A stretch of 64,000 nucleotides of DNA, taken from contig CALUXU010000002.1 in the NCBI GenBank assembly GCA_944324825.1, forward strand, positions 186,001 to 250,000, given 5' to 3'. The stretch is from Candidatus Gastranaerophilales bacterium (GTDB taxonomy: Bacteria; Cyanobacteriota; Vampirovibrionia; Gastranaerophilales; Gastranaerophilaceae). Below, one piece after another: positions 35,467 through 43,802 of this stretch. Position numbers and translations under genes: made by a program. Numbering within the stretch: position 1 is the first letter of the stretch; each line of letters opens with the position of its first letter. A model generated the notes under the pieces. It ran no database searches. It was not told the DNA's origin and was given only the letters and a program-made list of their open reading frames with translations.

Positions 35467-36711
35467 ATGAATCAGAATGTAAAGACACAATTATTTTCAG
35501 AGGTAGCGGCAACACCTGACAACCCTAACTGGGAAAAATTTATTAATCGTGCAGGCGAGCTTGAACATAACGAGGAAGATATCCGCAGTGAGTTTGAGCG
35601 AGATTATAACAGAATAATAAACTGTGCCGCATACAGCAGACTTAAACATAAGACACAGGTATTTTTTGCAACTGATAATGATCATGTCTGTACAAGAATT
35701 GAACACGTCAATTATGTTGCATCAATTTCAAAATCGATTGCAAAGTGTTTGGGGTTGAATGTTGAACTTGTGGAAGCTATGTCACTTGGACACGATTTGG
35801 GACACTCACCTTTCGGACACCATGGTGAAAGAATTTTACGCAAAATTATGCAGGAGGAAGGGTTCCCGGGCAGGTTCTGGCATGAATACAACAGCCTGCG
35901 TTTTGTTGACGATATAGAAACTTTGCCTAACCAGGAGGGTTGGTGCGAAAATTTAAACCTGACTTATGCGGTAAGAGATGGGATTGTAAGCCACTGCGGA
36001 GAAGTCGATGAAAAATCATTAATTCCGAGAAAAGAATATGTTGACCTGAGAGATGTCAAAAAAGGGCAATACATGCCATACACTTATGAAGGCTGCGTTG
36101 TTAAGGTTTCGGATAAACTTGCTTATCTGGGACGCGATATACAGGATGCCACATTATACCACTTTTTCGATAAAAATGATTATGCAACATTAAGACAAAT
36201 TGCGGAAAACATTGTAAAAGAAAAAGTTAAATTGAAAGAAATTAATTCAACATATTTAATTCATAAATTTGTTATAGATTTGTGCGAAAACTCGACTCCG
36301 GAAAGCGGATTAAATTTTTCACACGAAAACTACGAATTGATGAAACAAATAAAAAAATTCAATTACGAAAAAATATGTATGAACAAAAGACTCAGACCGT
36401 TTATGGATTATGCTAATCTGGTTTTAAGAGCTTTATATGATTTTCTAAAAGACTATTATGACGGTTTTATGACAATAAGCCGGCTTGCCAAAGATGCGCC
36501 ATATTATAGAACACTGATAAAAAGTTTCTGCGAATGGCTTATCAAATATTCAAACATTGATACAAAACAACGAGTCACAAGAAAATACAAGAACAAAATT
36601 ATTTATAATATGGAAAACCCTCTGGATTATAAACAGGCAATTATAGATTATATCTCCAGTATGACTGATAAATTTGCAATCAAGGTTTATGAAGAATTGA
36701 TTACCCTTTAG
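35467..36711 (+). CDS. dgt: Deoxyguanosinetriphosphate triphosphohydrolase-like protein
   Basis: HD-domain enzyme that cleaves dNTPs to nucleosides and triphosphate, controlling dNTP pools and sometimes phage replication. The HD metal motif is HVNYVASISKSIAKCL followed by SLGHDLGHSPFGHHGE. The N-terminal SRLKHKTQVF segment binds nucleotide or effector. At 414 residues it fits the dGTPase-like family; substrate preference cannot be read. There is no ribosome-binding site, and the -10 box is six bases from the ATG. It sits between repeat-rich intergenic regions. Confidence 0.9.
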   Translation: MNQNVKTQLFSEVAATPDNPNWEKFINRAGELEHNEEDIRSEFERDYNRIINCAAYSRLKHKTQVFFATDNDHVCTRIEHVNYVASISKSIAKCLGLNVELVEAMSLGHDLGHSPFGHHGERILRKIMQEEGFPGRFWHEYNSLRFVDDIETLPNQEGWCENLNLTYAVRDGIVSHCGEVDEKSLIPRKEYVDLRDVKKGQYMPYTYEGCVVKVSDKLAYLGRDIQDATLYHFFDKNDYATLRQIAENIVKEKVKLKEINSTYLIHKFVIDLCENSTPESGLNFSHENYELMKQIKKFNYEKICMNKRLRPFMDYANLVLRALYDFLKDYYDGFMTISRLAKDAPYYRTLIKSFCEWLIKYSNIDTKQRVTRKYKNKIIYNMENPLDYKQAIIDYISSMTDKFAIKVYEELITL

Positions 36712-36745
36712 AGGTATGGAAAAGTACTGTCATTAAAGGAATAAA

Positions 36746-37036
36746 ATGACAAAGCAATCTTATATATACATAATGACAAACTATAATAAAACTACTCTGT
36801 ATATCGGAGTCACTAATAACTTAGTTCGAAGAGTATATGAACACAAACACAAGTTAGTTGATGGATTTACAAAACGATATAATCTTACAATTTTAGTTTA
36901 TTATGAAGTATTTGATAATATTGAAAATGCAATAATTCGAGAAAAACAACTGAAAGCAGGTTCAAGGCAAAAGAAAATTGACTTGATTAATTCATTGAAT
37001 CCATCTTGGAATGATTTATACAATAGTATTATTTAA
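36746..37036 (+). CDS. GIY-YIG nuclease superfamily protein (UPF0213 type)
   Basis: Compact single-domain nuclease of 96 residues. It has SYIYIMTN, then TLYIGVTNNLVRRVYEHK carrying the GIY-YIG core and catalytic Arg, and the distal Glu in EVFDNIENAIIREKQLKAGS. Such stand-alone proteins are widespread and of unknown role. AAAGGAAT lies before the ATG. The stop codon TAA (37034-37036) overlaps the first two bases of repeat copy B, and copy A lies upstream beyond dgt. That association suggests a link to the repeat, as RAYT transposases have with REP sequences; this is inference. Confidence 0.9.
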   Translation: MTKQSYIYIMTNYNKTTLYIGVTNNLVRRVYEHKHKLVDGFTKRYNLTILVYYEVFDNIENAIIREKQLKAGSRQKKIDLINSLNPSWNDLYNSII

Positions 37037-37170
37037 ATTGCTTCACTTTGTTTGCAATGACAGGATACGTCATTACGAGGAGGGGTTAATGTGGTGGTTA
37101 AAAATCCAACTGGAATATTTACCCCGACGAAGTAATCTATTTAGATTGCTTCGCTATCGCGCGCAATGAC
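37035..37170. repeat. Dispersed palindromic repeat, copy B
   Basis: Same structure as copies A and C, with the conserved CGTCATTACGAGGAGG and TTAAAAATCCAACT blocks and the CGCAATGAC end. It starts in the stop codon of the GIY-YIG gene. A further partial AGATTGCCACG end lies at 37193-37203, next to the following gene's stop. Confidence 0.85.
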
Positions 37171-37216
37171 GTTTTTTTATCACTTATCGAAAAGATTGCC
37201 ACGCTGAATATATCCT

Positions 37217-38602
37217 CTATGCGGCTGCTCCTCCTGCACCGGCACCGCCATCACCGCCGCCGGCTGCGACTACCGGTTTTTCTTCCTCAGGCTCAGGTTT
37301 ATCTTCTTCCGGTTTTTGTTGTCCGGCTAAAGCCTCTCCTTGTTTTTGGTTTGCTTTATCTGTTTCTTTTTGTGTTTTATCTGTTGTTTCAGCAGATTTT
37401 TCATCGTTTTCTAAATATCCTGCTGTTGCTTCTTCTGTGAATCCAGCCTGACCTTCAATATTTTCGTTTAATGATGCAACAAAACCGGACATTTCATCAC
37501 CGGCATCTGCAGCGGCACCTTCTGAATCAGCATTTTTTAACATAGTATTTGCTGCAATACCAAAACTTAAACCTCCTGCAACAAATAAAATCTTAGCGAT
37601 TCCAGCAGGAGCTCCATCTACAGGACCAAATGGAGTCCATATTTTAGGATAAATTACTGTTGCAATACAAGCTAATGATGCAACCATTTGAAGTGCTGCA
37701 CAAGCTTTTGCTTTTTTACTCATTGGTTCTCCAGCCTGTAAAAATGTTGAAACAGTAGAACCGGAACTTGCAACACCTTGAGCTTCGGCATTATTTCCCG
37801 TATACTGTTCAAGGTTGCCTTTTATTGTTTCCATATTTTTCTGTGGCTCTTCAAGTTCTTTTTCTGATTCTCCTTGAAGTTTTTCAATTTCAGCTTTTAA
37901 TTCGGCAACTTTTTCAGTATTACCTTGGGCTTGATATACCTGCATTTCGGCTTGTAATGCTCCGACATTCGTTATACTATCCATTGTTATCTGTGTCTGC
38001 ATCTCAGATAATTCGGCATAAGTTCCGCTTTCTTCTGTCATTGAATCCATATCTGCATTCATTTTATCGGTATATTGCTGAAGTAAACTATTATTACCTG
38101 CAGCATTGTTTGTTTGATTTTCACGTTCCCCCAAATTTGAATCAAATACGCCAGGTAAAGATAAAGCAATATTTGCAACACCTAACCCTGTCACGATGCC
38201 GCCAAGTACGAGATCAGAAAATCCATCAAGAACTGGTGCTTTATATGCAGCAGTAGCCGCAGCAATTGCACCACCAACAGCACCAGCCGCAGCACCAGCA
38301 ACCGCAGCATTAGACCCTGCTTTCTGGTCTTTTTCAGACAAGTCTTCGCCGTCTTCACCTTTGGTATCTATCTGGTTTTCGCCAACTTTTTGCATTTCTT
38401 CATCTGAATAATCGAGAGTGTCCTGATCAACCCACTTATCCAGCCATCTTTGTTGAGCATTGTTCAAAGACTCGGTATTACCCTGATCAACGTCTTTTTT
38501 GATAGTATTTGCATTATTTGAGGTGATTGCAATAGTATCACCGGCTTCTGCAAAGCCCGCTGTGCTACTATCGTTTTTGTATTTTACAGGTTGGATTGCC
38601 AT
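37217..38602 (-). CDS. Gly/Ala-rich protein with two hydrophobic hairpins and a central coiled coil, 461 aa
   Basis: Unrecognised family. Residues 1-95 are polar and acidic. Hydrophobic segments lie at about 96-118 and 128-153, then a helical heptad-type region (175-265) rich in Gln, Glu and Met, then hydrophobic segments at 301-322 and 334-356. The tail is acidic, then Pro/Glu-rich, ending in a Gly/Ala run. There is no Sec signal. The two membrane hairpins around a coiled coil recall type III secretion translocators and pore-forming proteins in layout only. GAGAGGTC precedes the ATG. It is bounded by repeats on both sides. Confidence 0.65.
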   Translation of the reverse strand: MAIQPVKYKNDSSTAGFAEAGDTIAITSNNANTIKKDVDQGNTESLNNAQQRWLDKWVDQDTLDYSDEEMQKVGENQIDTKGEDGEDLSEKDQKAGSNAAVAGAAAGAVGGAIAAATAAYKAPVLDGFSDLVLGGIVTGLGVANIALSLPGVFDSNLGERENQTNNAAGNNSLLQQYTDKMNADMDSMTEESGTYAELSEMQTQITMDSITNVGALQAEMQVYQAQGNTEKVAELKAEIEKLQGESEKELEEPQKNMETIKGNLEQYTGNNAEAQGVASSGSTVSTFLQAGEPMSKKAKACAALQMVASLACIATVIYPKIWTPFGPVDGAPAGIAKILFVAGGLSFGIAANTMLKNADSEGAAADAGDEMSGFVASLNENIEGQAGFTEEATAGYLENDEKSAETTDKTQKETDKANQKQGEALAGQQKPEEDKPEPEEEKPVVAAGGGDGGAGAGGAAA

Positions 38603-38640
38603 GATATAGACCTCTCTCTTTTACTTCTTATAAATAAAAA

Positions 38641-38692
38641 GTAAAATTTTACGTTCCAATTTCAAGAGAATTATTTTTCGTAACAATTGTTA
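38641..38692. promoter_or_regulatory. Two 12-bp perfect palindromes upstream of the 37217 gene
   Basis: GTAAAATTTTAC at 38641-38652 and TAACAATTGTTA at 38681-38692 lie 39-90 bases before the start codon. They could be operators, but AT-rich palindromes also arise by chance. Confidence 0.3.
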
Positions 38693-38762
38693 ATAATATA
38701 ATTAAAGTTGAATAGTGAGAAGTAATTGGAAATTCGGCGAAGCAGCTGGTCACTTGTAAAAC

Positions 38763-38845
38763 ATATTGCTTTACTCCGTTCGCAATGACAGAATACGTCA
38801 TTACTATTCACATCTTAGTCACTCAGTCACTTAATCACTTGTAAA
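38763..38845. repeat. Partial palindromic repeat followed by a 32-bp octamer array
   Basis: ATATTGCTTTACTCC through GTCATTAC (38763-38804) is a truncated copy of the dispersed repeat. CTTAGTCA, CTCAGTCA, CTTAATCA and CTTGTAAA follow at 38814-38845. Confidence 0.7.
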
Positions 38846-38848
38846 GAA

Positions 38849-38987
38849 AGATTGCTTCGCTATCGCTCGCAATGACAGAATACGTCATTACGAGGAGGAA
38901 TTAATGTGGAGGTTAAAAATCCAACTACACTATTTATCCCTGACGAAGTAATCTATTTAGATTGCCACGGCTTCGCCTCGCAATGAC
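38849..38987. repeat. Dispersed palindromic repeat, copy C
   Basis: AGATTGCTTCGC at the left and CTCGCAATGAC at the right enclose the same GTCATTACGAGGAGG and TTAAAAATCCAACT blocks as copies A and B. It starts three bases after a four-octamer array, and another array follows it. Confidence 0.85.
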
Positions 38988-38998
38988 AGAATAACATT

Positions 38999-39030
38999 CT
39001 TAGCCGCTTGACTACTTAACTGCTTAGCCG
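38999..39030. repeat. Four-unit octamer array
   Basis: CTTAGCCG, CTTGACTA, CTTAACTG and CTTAGCCG in tandem, exactly 32 bases. The remaining 39031-39254 upstream of rny holds C-rich ATTTACCCC motifs and AT-rich sequence with no clear promoter. Confidence 0.75.
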
Positions 39031-39254
39031 CTTTTCCCCTTACCCCTCACTCTTCACTAAACAATACATTTACCCCTCACTATTTACATTTTCCCCTTAT
39101 GTATGGTATGATTAAACCAGATGTAGTAGATAAATTTTTTTAAGATATATGCGATGAAAATTGTTTAAAATTAATATTTTGAATGACGTACGGTAGGTTA
39201 TATGTACCGCACCATCGTGTATTAAATAAAAAAATAGAAAAGGATAAGGTGCTT

Positions 39255-40775
39255 ATGAGCGGTTTGTCAATCATTTTATTGATTGTATCGGTAGCTCTAC
39301 TACTTGGTATTGTATTCCTACAGCAACGTTACAGCAAGCTCGCACAGGAATCCAGAACACTTAAACAAGAGCAAACCGAAAAAGAAGAATTAATCAAAAA
39401 AGAAGCGTTAATCCAGGCAAAAGAAGCACTACAAGCAGAACGCGAAAAGATTAACGAGGATGAAAGAGAAAGAAGAAGAGAACTTAACAATCTCGAAAAC
39501 AAATTAACAAGAAGAGAAGATATTCTTGAAAACAAAATTCAAGAAGTAACCGACAAAGAATCTCAACTGGATAAAAAAGAAGAAGAACTTGAACAAAAAG
39601 AAAATTATCTGGCTGAAACAATACAAAAACAAATTTCTGAACTTGAGCGAATTGCAGGCATGTCAAGAGAAGATGCAAAAAATATGCTCTTAGAACAGCT
39701 TAAGCAAGATTTGGCACAAGAGCAGATGCAATTAATCAGGGAAAACGAAGCAAAAATAAGAGAAGATGCACTTGAAAAATCAAAAGAAATCCTCTCTACA
39801 ACCATGCAAAGATGTATGATGGATCAGGTTGTTGAATCAACCGTATCCGTTGTATCACTCCCTAATGACGAAATGAAAGGCCGTATAATCGGACGTGAAG
39901 GAAGAAATATCAGAACGCTTGAAACTCTGACAGGCGTTGACCTGATTATTGATGATACTCCGGAAGCAGTTGTTTTATCCTGCTTTGATCCGGTCAGACG
40001 TGAGATTGCAAAAATTGCACTCGAAAAACTAATTCAAGACGGACGTATCCACCCTGTAAGAATCGAGGAAGTCGTAGAAAAATCTCGTGAAGAAGTAGAA
40101 AAGAAAATCTACCACGAAGGTGAAAATGCGGCTCTTGATATGGGTGTTATGGGACTAAGCAAAGAACTTGTAAAAAACTTAGGACGTTTATATTACCGTA
40201 CAAGTTACGGACAGAATGTTCTTAAACATTCGCTTGAAGTCGGACACATAGCAGGCATGCTTGCAGCAGAACTCGGAGCGAATGTTTACGTTGCAAAACG
40301 TGCAGGCTTATTACACGATATAGGAAAAGCTGTCGACCAAACTCAAGAAGGTACGCATATTCAGCTTGGTGTAGAACTTGCAAGAAGGTTCGGAGAAAAA
40401 GAAGAAATCATACACGCCATCGAAGCTCACCACGATGACGTAACTGCAAATACAATCGAAGCTGTTCTCGTTAAACTTGCGGATGCAATATCTGCAGGCA
40501 GACCGGGAGCAAGACGTGATACGTTAGAAATTTATATCAAACGTTTACAAAAGATTGAAGAAATCGTAAACGGATATGAAGGTATCAAACAATCTTTTGC
40601 AGTACAAGCAGGAAGAGAAGTACGAGTTATTGTTGAATCAGAAATGTTTGATGATTTGGCATCTCAAAAACTCGCAAGAGATATCGCGAAGAAAATTGAA
40701 GACGAACTTGATTACCCTGGACAAATCAGAGTAACGGTTGTCAGAGAATTCAGAACGGTTGAAATAGCTAAATAG
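39255..40775 (+). CDS. rny: Ribonuclease Y
   Basis: Membrane-anchored endoribonuclease that starts bulk mRNA decay. I start at the ATG at 39255 (MSGLSIILL, 506 aa) because AAGGATAAGGTG precedes it and the hydrophobic anchor then begins at residue 2; a longer reading from 39183 adds an atypical N-terminus. Domains: membrane helix (2-20), long charged coiled coil (25-180), KH RNA-binding domain with [10 protein letters not shown] near 210, then the HD catalytic domain ([11 protein letters not shown] near 324, LLHDIGKA near 355). It is followed by ymdB, as in Firmicutes. Confidence 0.96.
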   Translation: MSGLSIILLIVSVALLLGIVFLQQRYSKLAQESRTLKQEQTEKEELIKKEALIQAKEALQAEREKINEDERERRRELNNLENKLTRREDILENKIQEVTDKESQLDKKEEELEQKENYLAETIQKQISELERIAGMSREDAKNMLLEQLKQDLAQEQMQLIRENEAKIREDALEKSKEILSTTMQRCMMDQVVESTVSVVSLPNDEMKGRIIGREGRNIRTLETLTGVDLIIDDTPEAVVLSCFDPVRREIAKIALEKLIQDGRIHPVRIEEVVEKSREEVEKKIYHEGENAALDMGVMGLSKELVKNLGRLYYRTSYGQNVLKHSLEVGHIAGMLAAELGANVYVAKRAGLLHDIGKAVDQTQEGTHIQLGVELARRFGEKEEIIHAIEAHHDDVTANTIEAVLVKLADAISAGRPGARRDTLEIYIKRLQKIEEIVNGYEGIKQSFAVQAGREVRVIVESEMFDDLASQKLARDIAKKIEDELDYPGQIRVTVVREFRTVEIAK

Positions 40776-40780
40776 TAAAA

Positions 40781-40799
40781 CGGGGGATTTTATCCCCCG
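40781..40799. terminator. GC-rich hairpin between rny and ymdB
   Basis: CGGGGGAT (40781-40788) pairs with ATCCCCCG (40792-40799) around TTT. No T-run follows on the plus strand, so it may stabilise or process the rny-ymdB message rather than terminate it. Confidence 0.5.
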
Positions 40800-40815
40800 C
40801 TATATAAAAAGAAAC

Positions 40816-41658
40816 ATGGAAACAAATAACGAAATAAAAATTTTATTTTTTGGAGATCTGGTTGGTAAAATTGCAAGAAAAGCTGTTGCCAAATATATCG
40901 ACGGGTTAAAAAGTTCCGATAATTGCCCCGATTTTATCATCGCAAATGTTGAAAACGCATCCCACGGATTTGGTCTGACAGAAAAGAATTACAACGAATT
41001 ATCCCAAGCCGGTATTGATTGTATGACAGCAGGTAATCATATCTGGGATAAAAAAGAAATTTTTAACTACATCGAAGGTGCGGAAAAACTTGTCCGTCCG
41101 ATTAATTACCCCCAAGGTACCCCGGGATTCGGCTCAAGAATATTTGAGAAAAAAGGAGAAAAAATCGCGGTTATAAACGCTCTGGGCAGAGTATTTATGC
41201 CGCCGATTGATAATCCTGTCGAAATACTTAAAAATGAAATCTTAAAACTGAAAGAAATTACCCCTTATATATTACTAGATTTTCATGCCGAAGCCACCGC
41301 AGAAAAAATATGTGTCGGAAGATACCTCTCCGAATACGGTTTGACGGCGTTTGTCGGAACACATACGCATGTTCAGACATCCGATGAAAAAATCATTAAT
41401 AATATGGCATACATAACTGATGCCGGATTCTGCGGATCTTATGACAGTGTTATAGGTATGGAATATATAACCTCACTCAAGAGATTGACAACAATGCTCC
41501 CTGAACGTTACGAAGTAGCAGTCAATCCGCCTTGTGTTATTAATGCAGCAGAAATTTCAATGGTTAACGGAATTGCCTCTGCAATAAAAAGAATTAATGT
41601 TAATGTAGATATGAATAATGAAGAATTGGAGGTCAACGTTGAACATAACAGCGTATGA
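40816..41658 (+). CDS. ymdB: YmdB-type metallophosphoesterase
   Basis: Calcineurin-fold phosphodiesterase; Bacillus YmdB acts on cyclic nucleotides (2',3'-cAMP) and affects RNA turnover and development. Metal ligands lie in FFGDLVGKIA, NVENASHGFG, GNHIWD and FHAEATAE, followed by GTHTHVQTSDE. The 280 residues are standard. It sits 40 bases after rny, past a hairpin, with only a weak A-rich ribosome-binding site, suggesting coupled but lower expression. Confidence 0.92.
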   Translation: METNNEIKILFFGDLVGKIARKAVAKYIDGLKSSDNCPDFIIANVENASHGFGLTEKNYNELSQAGIDCMTAGNHIWDKKEIFNYIEGAEKLVRPINYPQGTPGFGSRIFEKKGEKIAVINALGRVFMPPIDNPVEILKNEILKLKEITPYILLDFHAEATAEKICVGRYLSEYGLTAFVGTHTHVQTSDEKIINNMAYITDAGFCGSYDSVIGMEYITSLKRLTTMLPERYEVAVNPPCVINAAEISMVNGIASAIKRINVNVDMNNEELEVNVEHNSV

Positions 41659-41673
41659 TGAAAGGAGGGTGAA

Positions 41674-42522
41674 ATGAAGTCGGATTTTCATATTCACACG
41701 TACTATTCTGACGGGATTTTCTCTCCTGAAAAAATTGTAGACTTAGCTGTTGAAGCAGGACTGGAAGTTATTGCACTCACCGATCACGATAATATTCTTT
41801 CCTACAAAGTAGCTAAAGATTATGCTGAGAAAAATAACGAAAATCTTGAAATAATTCAAGGGGTAGAAATTAATACCATTCATAAAGGTTACGAAGTTCA
41901 CATCCTCGGATATTTTATGGATGTTAATAACAATGACTTTAAAGCAATGCTCAAAACTCAGCAGCAGGCACGTGTTAAACAAACAAAAGAAATATTGAAC
42001 CTTCTCAATAAAAAAGAAGGAATCAAGATTAAGTTTGACGATGTCAAAGCTATGGTTGCAGAAGGCGGAAGTATCGGCAGACCTCATATTGCAAAAGCAA
42101 TAACCAACGTCGGCGGAACAGCCAATGTAATGGAGGCATACAGCAAGTACATAAACAATTCATCACCTGTTTATGTGGAGAGAAAAACCGTTACACCTTA
42201 TGATGCAGTGGAAATCATATACGATGCAGGTGGAATTCCTGTTATTGCCCACCCTCACGATATTCCGATAGCGGATGAATTGATTCCGAAACTCGTCAAC
42301 TGCGGACTGAGAGGGATTGAAGCATACCACAGAAAACATTCTCCTGCTTTTATTGAACACTTCTCATCTTTAGCGGAAGAATACGGTCTTATTGTAACAG
42401 GCGGATCTGATTTTCACGCTCCAAATGTTATGAACGGACAAATTATTCTGGGCAAAAACTTTGTTCCGGAATGGATTTATGATTCACTTATCAAAGAAAA
42501 GAAACGATTGGACATGGCATAG
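41674..42522 (+). CDS. PHP-domain phosphoesterase (RNase AM / YciV-like)
   Basis: Polymerase-and-histidinol-phosphatase domain enzyme. Metal-binding motifs are FHIHTYYSDG, LTDHDN, the Glu in GVEINTIH, then HPHD and a closing GGSDFHAP. This arrangement matches the YciV/TrpH branch, whose characterised members release nucleotides from RNA 5' ends or hydrolyse 3',5'-bisphosphonucleotides. At 282 residues it is full length. AAAGGAGGGTG lies just upstream. Location after rny and ymdB supports a role in RNA decay. Confidence 0.87.
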   Translation: MKSDFHIHTYYSDGIFSPEKIVDLAVEAGLEVIALTDHDNILSYKVAKDYAEKNNENLEIIQGVEINTIHKGYEVHILGYFMDVNNNDFKAMLKTQQQARVKQTKEILNLLNKKEGIKIKFDDVKAMVAEGGSIGRPHIAKAITNVGGTANVMEAYSKYINNSSPVYVERKTVTPYDAVEIIYDAGGIPVIAHPHDIPIADELIPKLVNCGLRGIEAYHRKHSPAFIEHFSSLAEEYGLIVTGGSDFHAPNVMNGQIILGKNFVPEWIYDSLIKEKKRLDMA

Positions 42523-43116
42523 ATGAAAAAGGCATTCACATTAGTTGAAGTTATAATTCTGCTTGTAATATTTGTTTTGGTGGCATTATTGGTAATTCCG
42601 CTATCCATTGATGATACTATTCAGGCCAGAAACGTATCAAAATGGAGACAGGTGCATAATGATTTTGCAGAAATACCAACATCAATTAAAACATTCTCTG
42701 ACAGCGGTATTACATTACAGAATTTTATTACGGCGCTTGTGAAAGTCCACCCGTTAAATAAAGTTGTATCATACAAGATAAAATACATGAACGGCGAAGC
42801 ACCTAAGGACGAATTTACGTTCAAAGAAATCTATACAACCGATTCAGGTGCAACACTAGCCTTCAAATGGTATACCAAACCAAGAATAGAATCTCATTCA
42901 AACAGAGAAATCTTAGGAGTCCTCATGTATGATACCAACGGTAAGTCGGGACCAAACGTATGGGGCAAAGATATATTCGGTATGAATATTTATAAAAATA
43001 CCATTGAACCGTTTGGAAACTCTTTGAGCAGCGATGAGATTGAATTTGACTGTTCAAGACAGGGAACCGGATTATATTGTTCGTCCTTTTATCTCAATGG
43101 CGGAGGGAATTTCTAA
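42523..43116 (+). CDS. Type IV pilin-like (pseudopilin) protein
   Basis: The N-terminus MKKAFTLVEVIILLVIFVLV is a class III prepilin signal: a three-residue basic leader, FTLVE, then a hydrophobic helix to about residue 27. A prepilin peptidase would cleave before F, although Ala replaces the usual Gly at -1. Residues 30-197 form a polar domain with a Cys pair near the end (DCSRQGTGLYC) that could form a disulfide loop. It starts directly after the PHP stop codon. Assembly genes are not in the window, so pilus or type II secretion use is unknown. Confidence 0.8.
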   Translation: MKKAFTLVEVIILLVIFVLVALLVIPLSIDDTIQARNVSKWRQVHNDFAEIPTSIKTFSDSGITLQNFITALVKVHPLNKVVSYKIKYMNGEAPKDEFTFKEIYTTDSGATLAFKWYTKPRIESHSNREILGVLMYDTNGKSGPNVWGKDIFGMNIYKNTIEPFGNSLSSDEIEFDCSRQGTGLYCSSFYLNGGGNF

Positions 43117-43730
43117 TGAAACACAGAGTTTGCGTATTCTCATCCTCATCAAGCACTCTTGCTCCTGAATTCTATGAAGATGCAAGAATCCTCGGAGAAT
43201 TAATCGGACGGAATAATATGGATTTAGTATACGGCGGAAGCAAAGTCGGAACAATGTTTGAAATTGCAAAAGCCGTTAAACAAAACGGTGGGAAATTGAT
43301 AGGTGTCATGCCGGAAAAGCTTTACAATTTCGGAGTACATTTTGATGAATGTGATGAGTTTTATCTGACAAAGGATATGCGAACAAGAAAATCAAAGCTT
43401 GATGAAGCATCAGATTCAATCATTGCAATGGCAGGCGGATTCGGAACTCTTGATGAAGTATCCGAAATGCTGGTTTTAAAACAACTCGGATACAATAATA
43501 AACCGATAGTTTTTCTTAACACAAACGTATATTATAATAACCTGTTAAAATTCTACGATGATATTGTAAAAAATTCGTTTGCAAAAGATACGGCAGAAAA
43601 TTTATACTATGTAGCCCAAACTCCTAAAGATGCAATAAATTATCTTCTAAGTTATGACTACACACCTGTGAAACTCACCATGGAAGATATATACACAAGA
43701 ATACCGGAGGGAGTTACCCCGAAAAGTTAG
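43116..43730 (+). CDS. LOG-family nucleotide 5'-monophosphate phosphoribohydrolase
   Basis: Rossmann-like enzyme that splits nucleotide monophosphates into base and ribose phosphate; plant relatives activate cytokinins. The signature MAGGFGTLDEVSE (residues 105-117) carries the GGxGTxxE motif, with Ala where Pro is usual. The upstream MRTRK supplies the conserved Arg-Lys. I start at 43116 (MKHRVCVF, 204 aa) because GGAGGG lies eleven bases upstream; an earlier in-frame ATG adds 13 unlikely residues. Start and upstream stop share TAATG. Confidence 0.87.
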   Translation: MKHRVCVFSSSSSTLAPEFYEDARILGELIGRNNMDLVYGGSKVGTMFEIAKAVKQNGGKLIGVMPEKLYNFGVHFDECDEFYLTKDMRTRKSKLDEASDSIIAMAGGFGTLDEVSEMLVLKQLGYNNKPIVFLNTNVYYNNLLKFYDDIVKNSFAKDTAENLYYVAQTPKDAINYLLSYDYTPVKLTMEDIYTRIPEGVTPKS

Positions 43731-43738
43731 TAAAAAAC

Positions 43739-43767
43739 TTTACCACAAGGTTTCCCTATGATAAAAT
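43739..43767 (+). promoter_or_regulatory. Promoter of the acidic HerA-like gene
   Basis: TTTACC (43739-43744), a 17-base spacer, then TAAAAT (43762-43767), preceded by TGA (extended -10). The leader of about 29 bases contains AAAGG. Confidence 0.55.
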
Positions 43768-43802
43768 AAATGTAAATTAATATTATAAAGGTTTATTGAA
43801 AA

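Noticed and set aside
39183-39254. Longer N-terminus for RNase Y
   Set aside because: The 24 extra residues are basic and unlike the family, and the ribosome-binding site supports the ATG at 39255.
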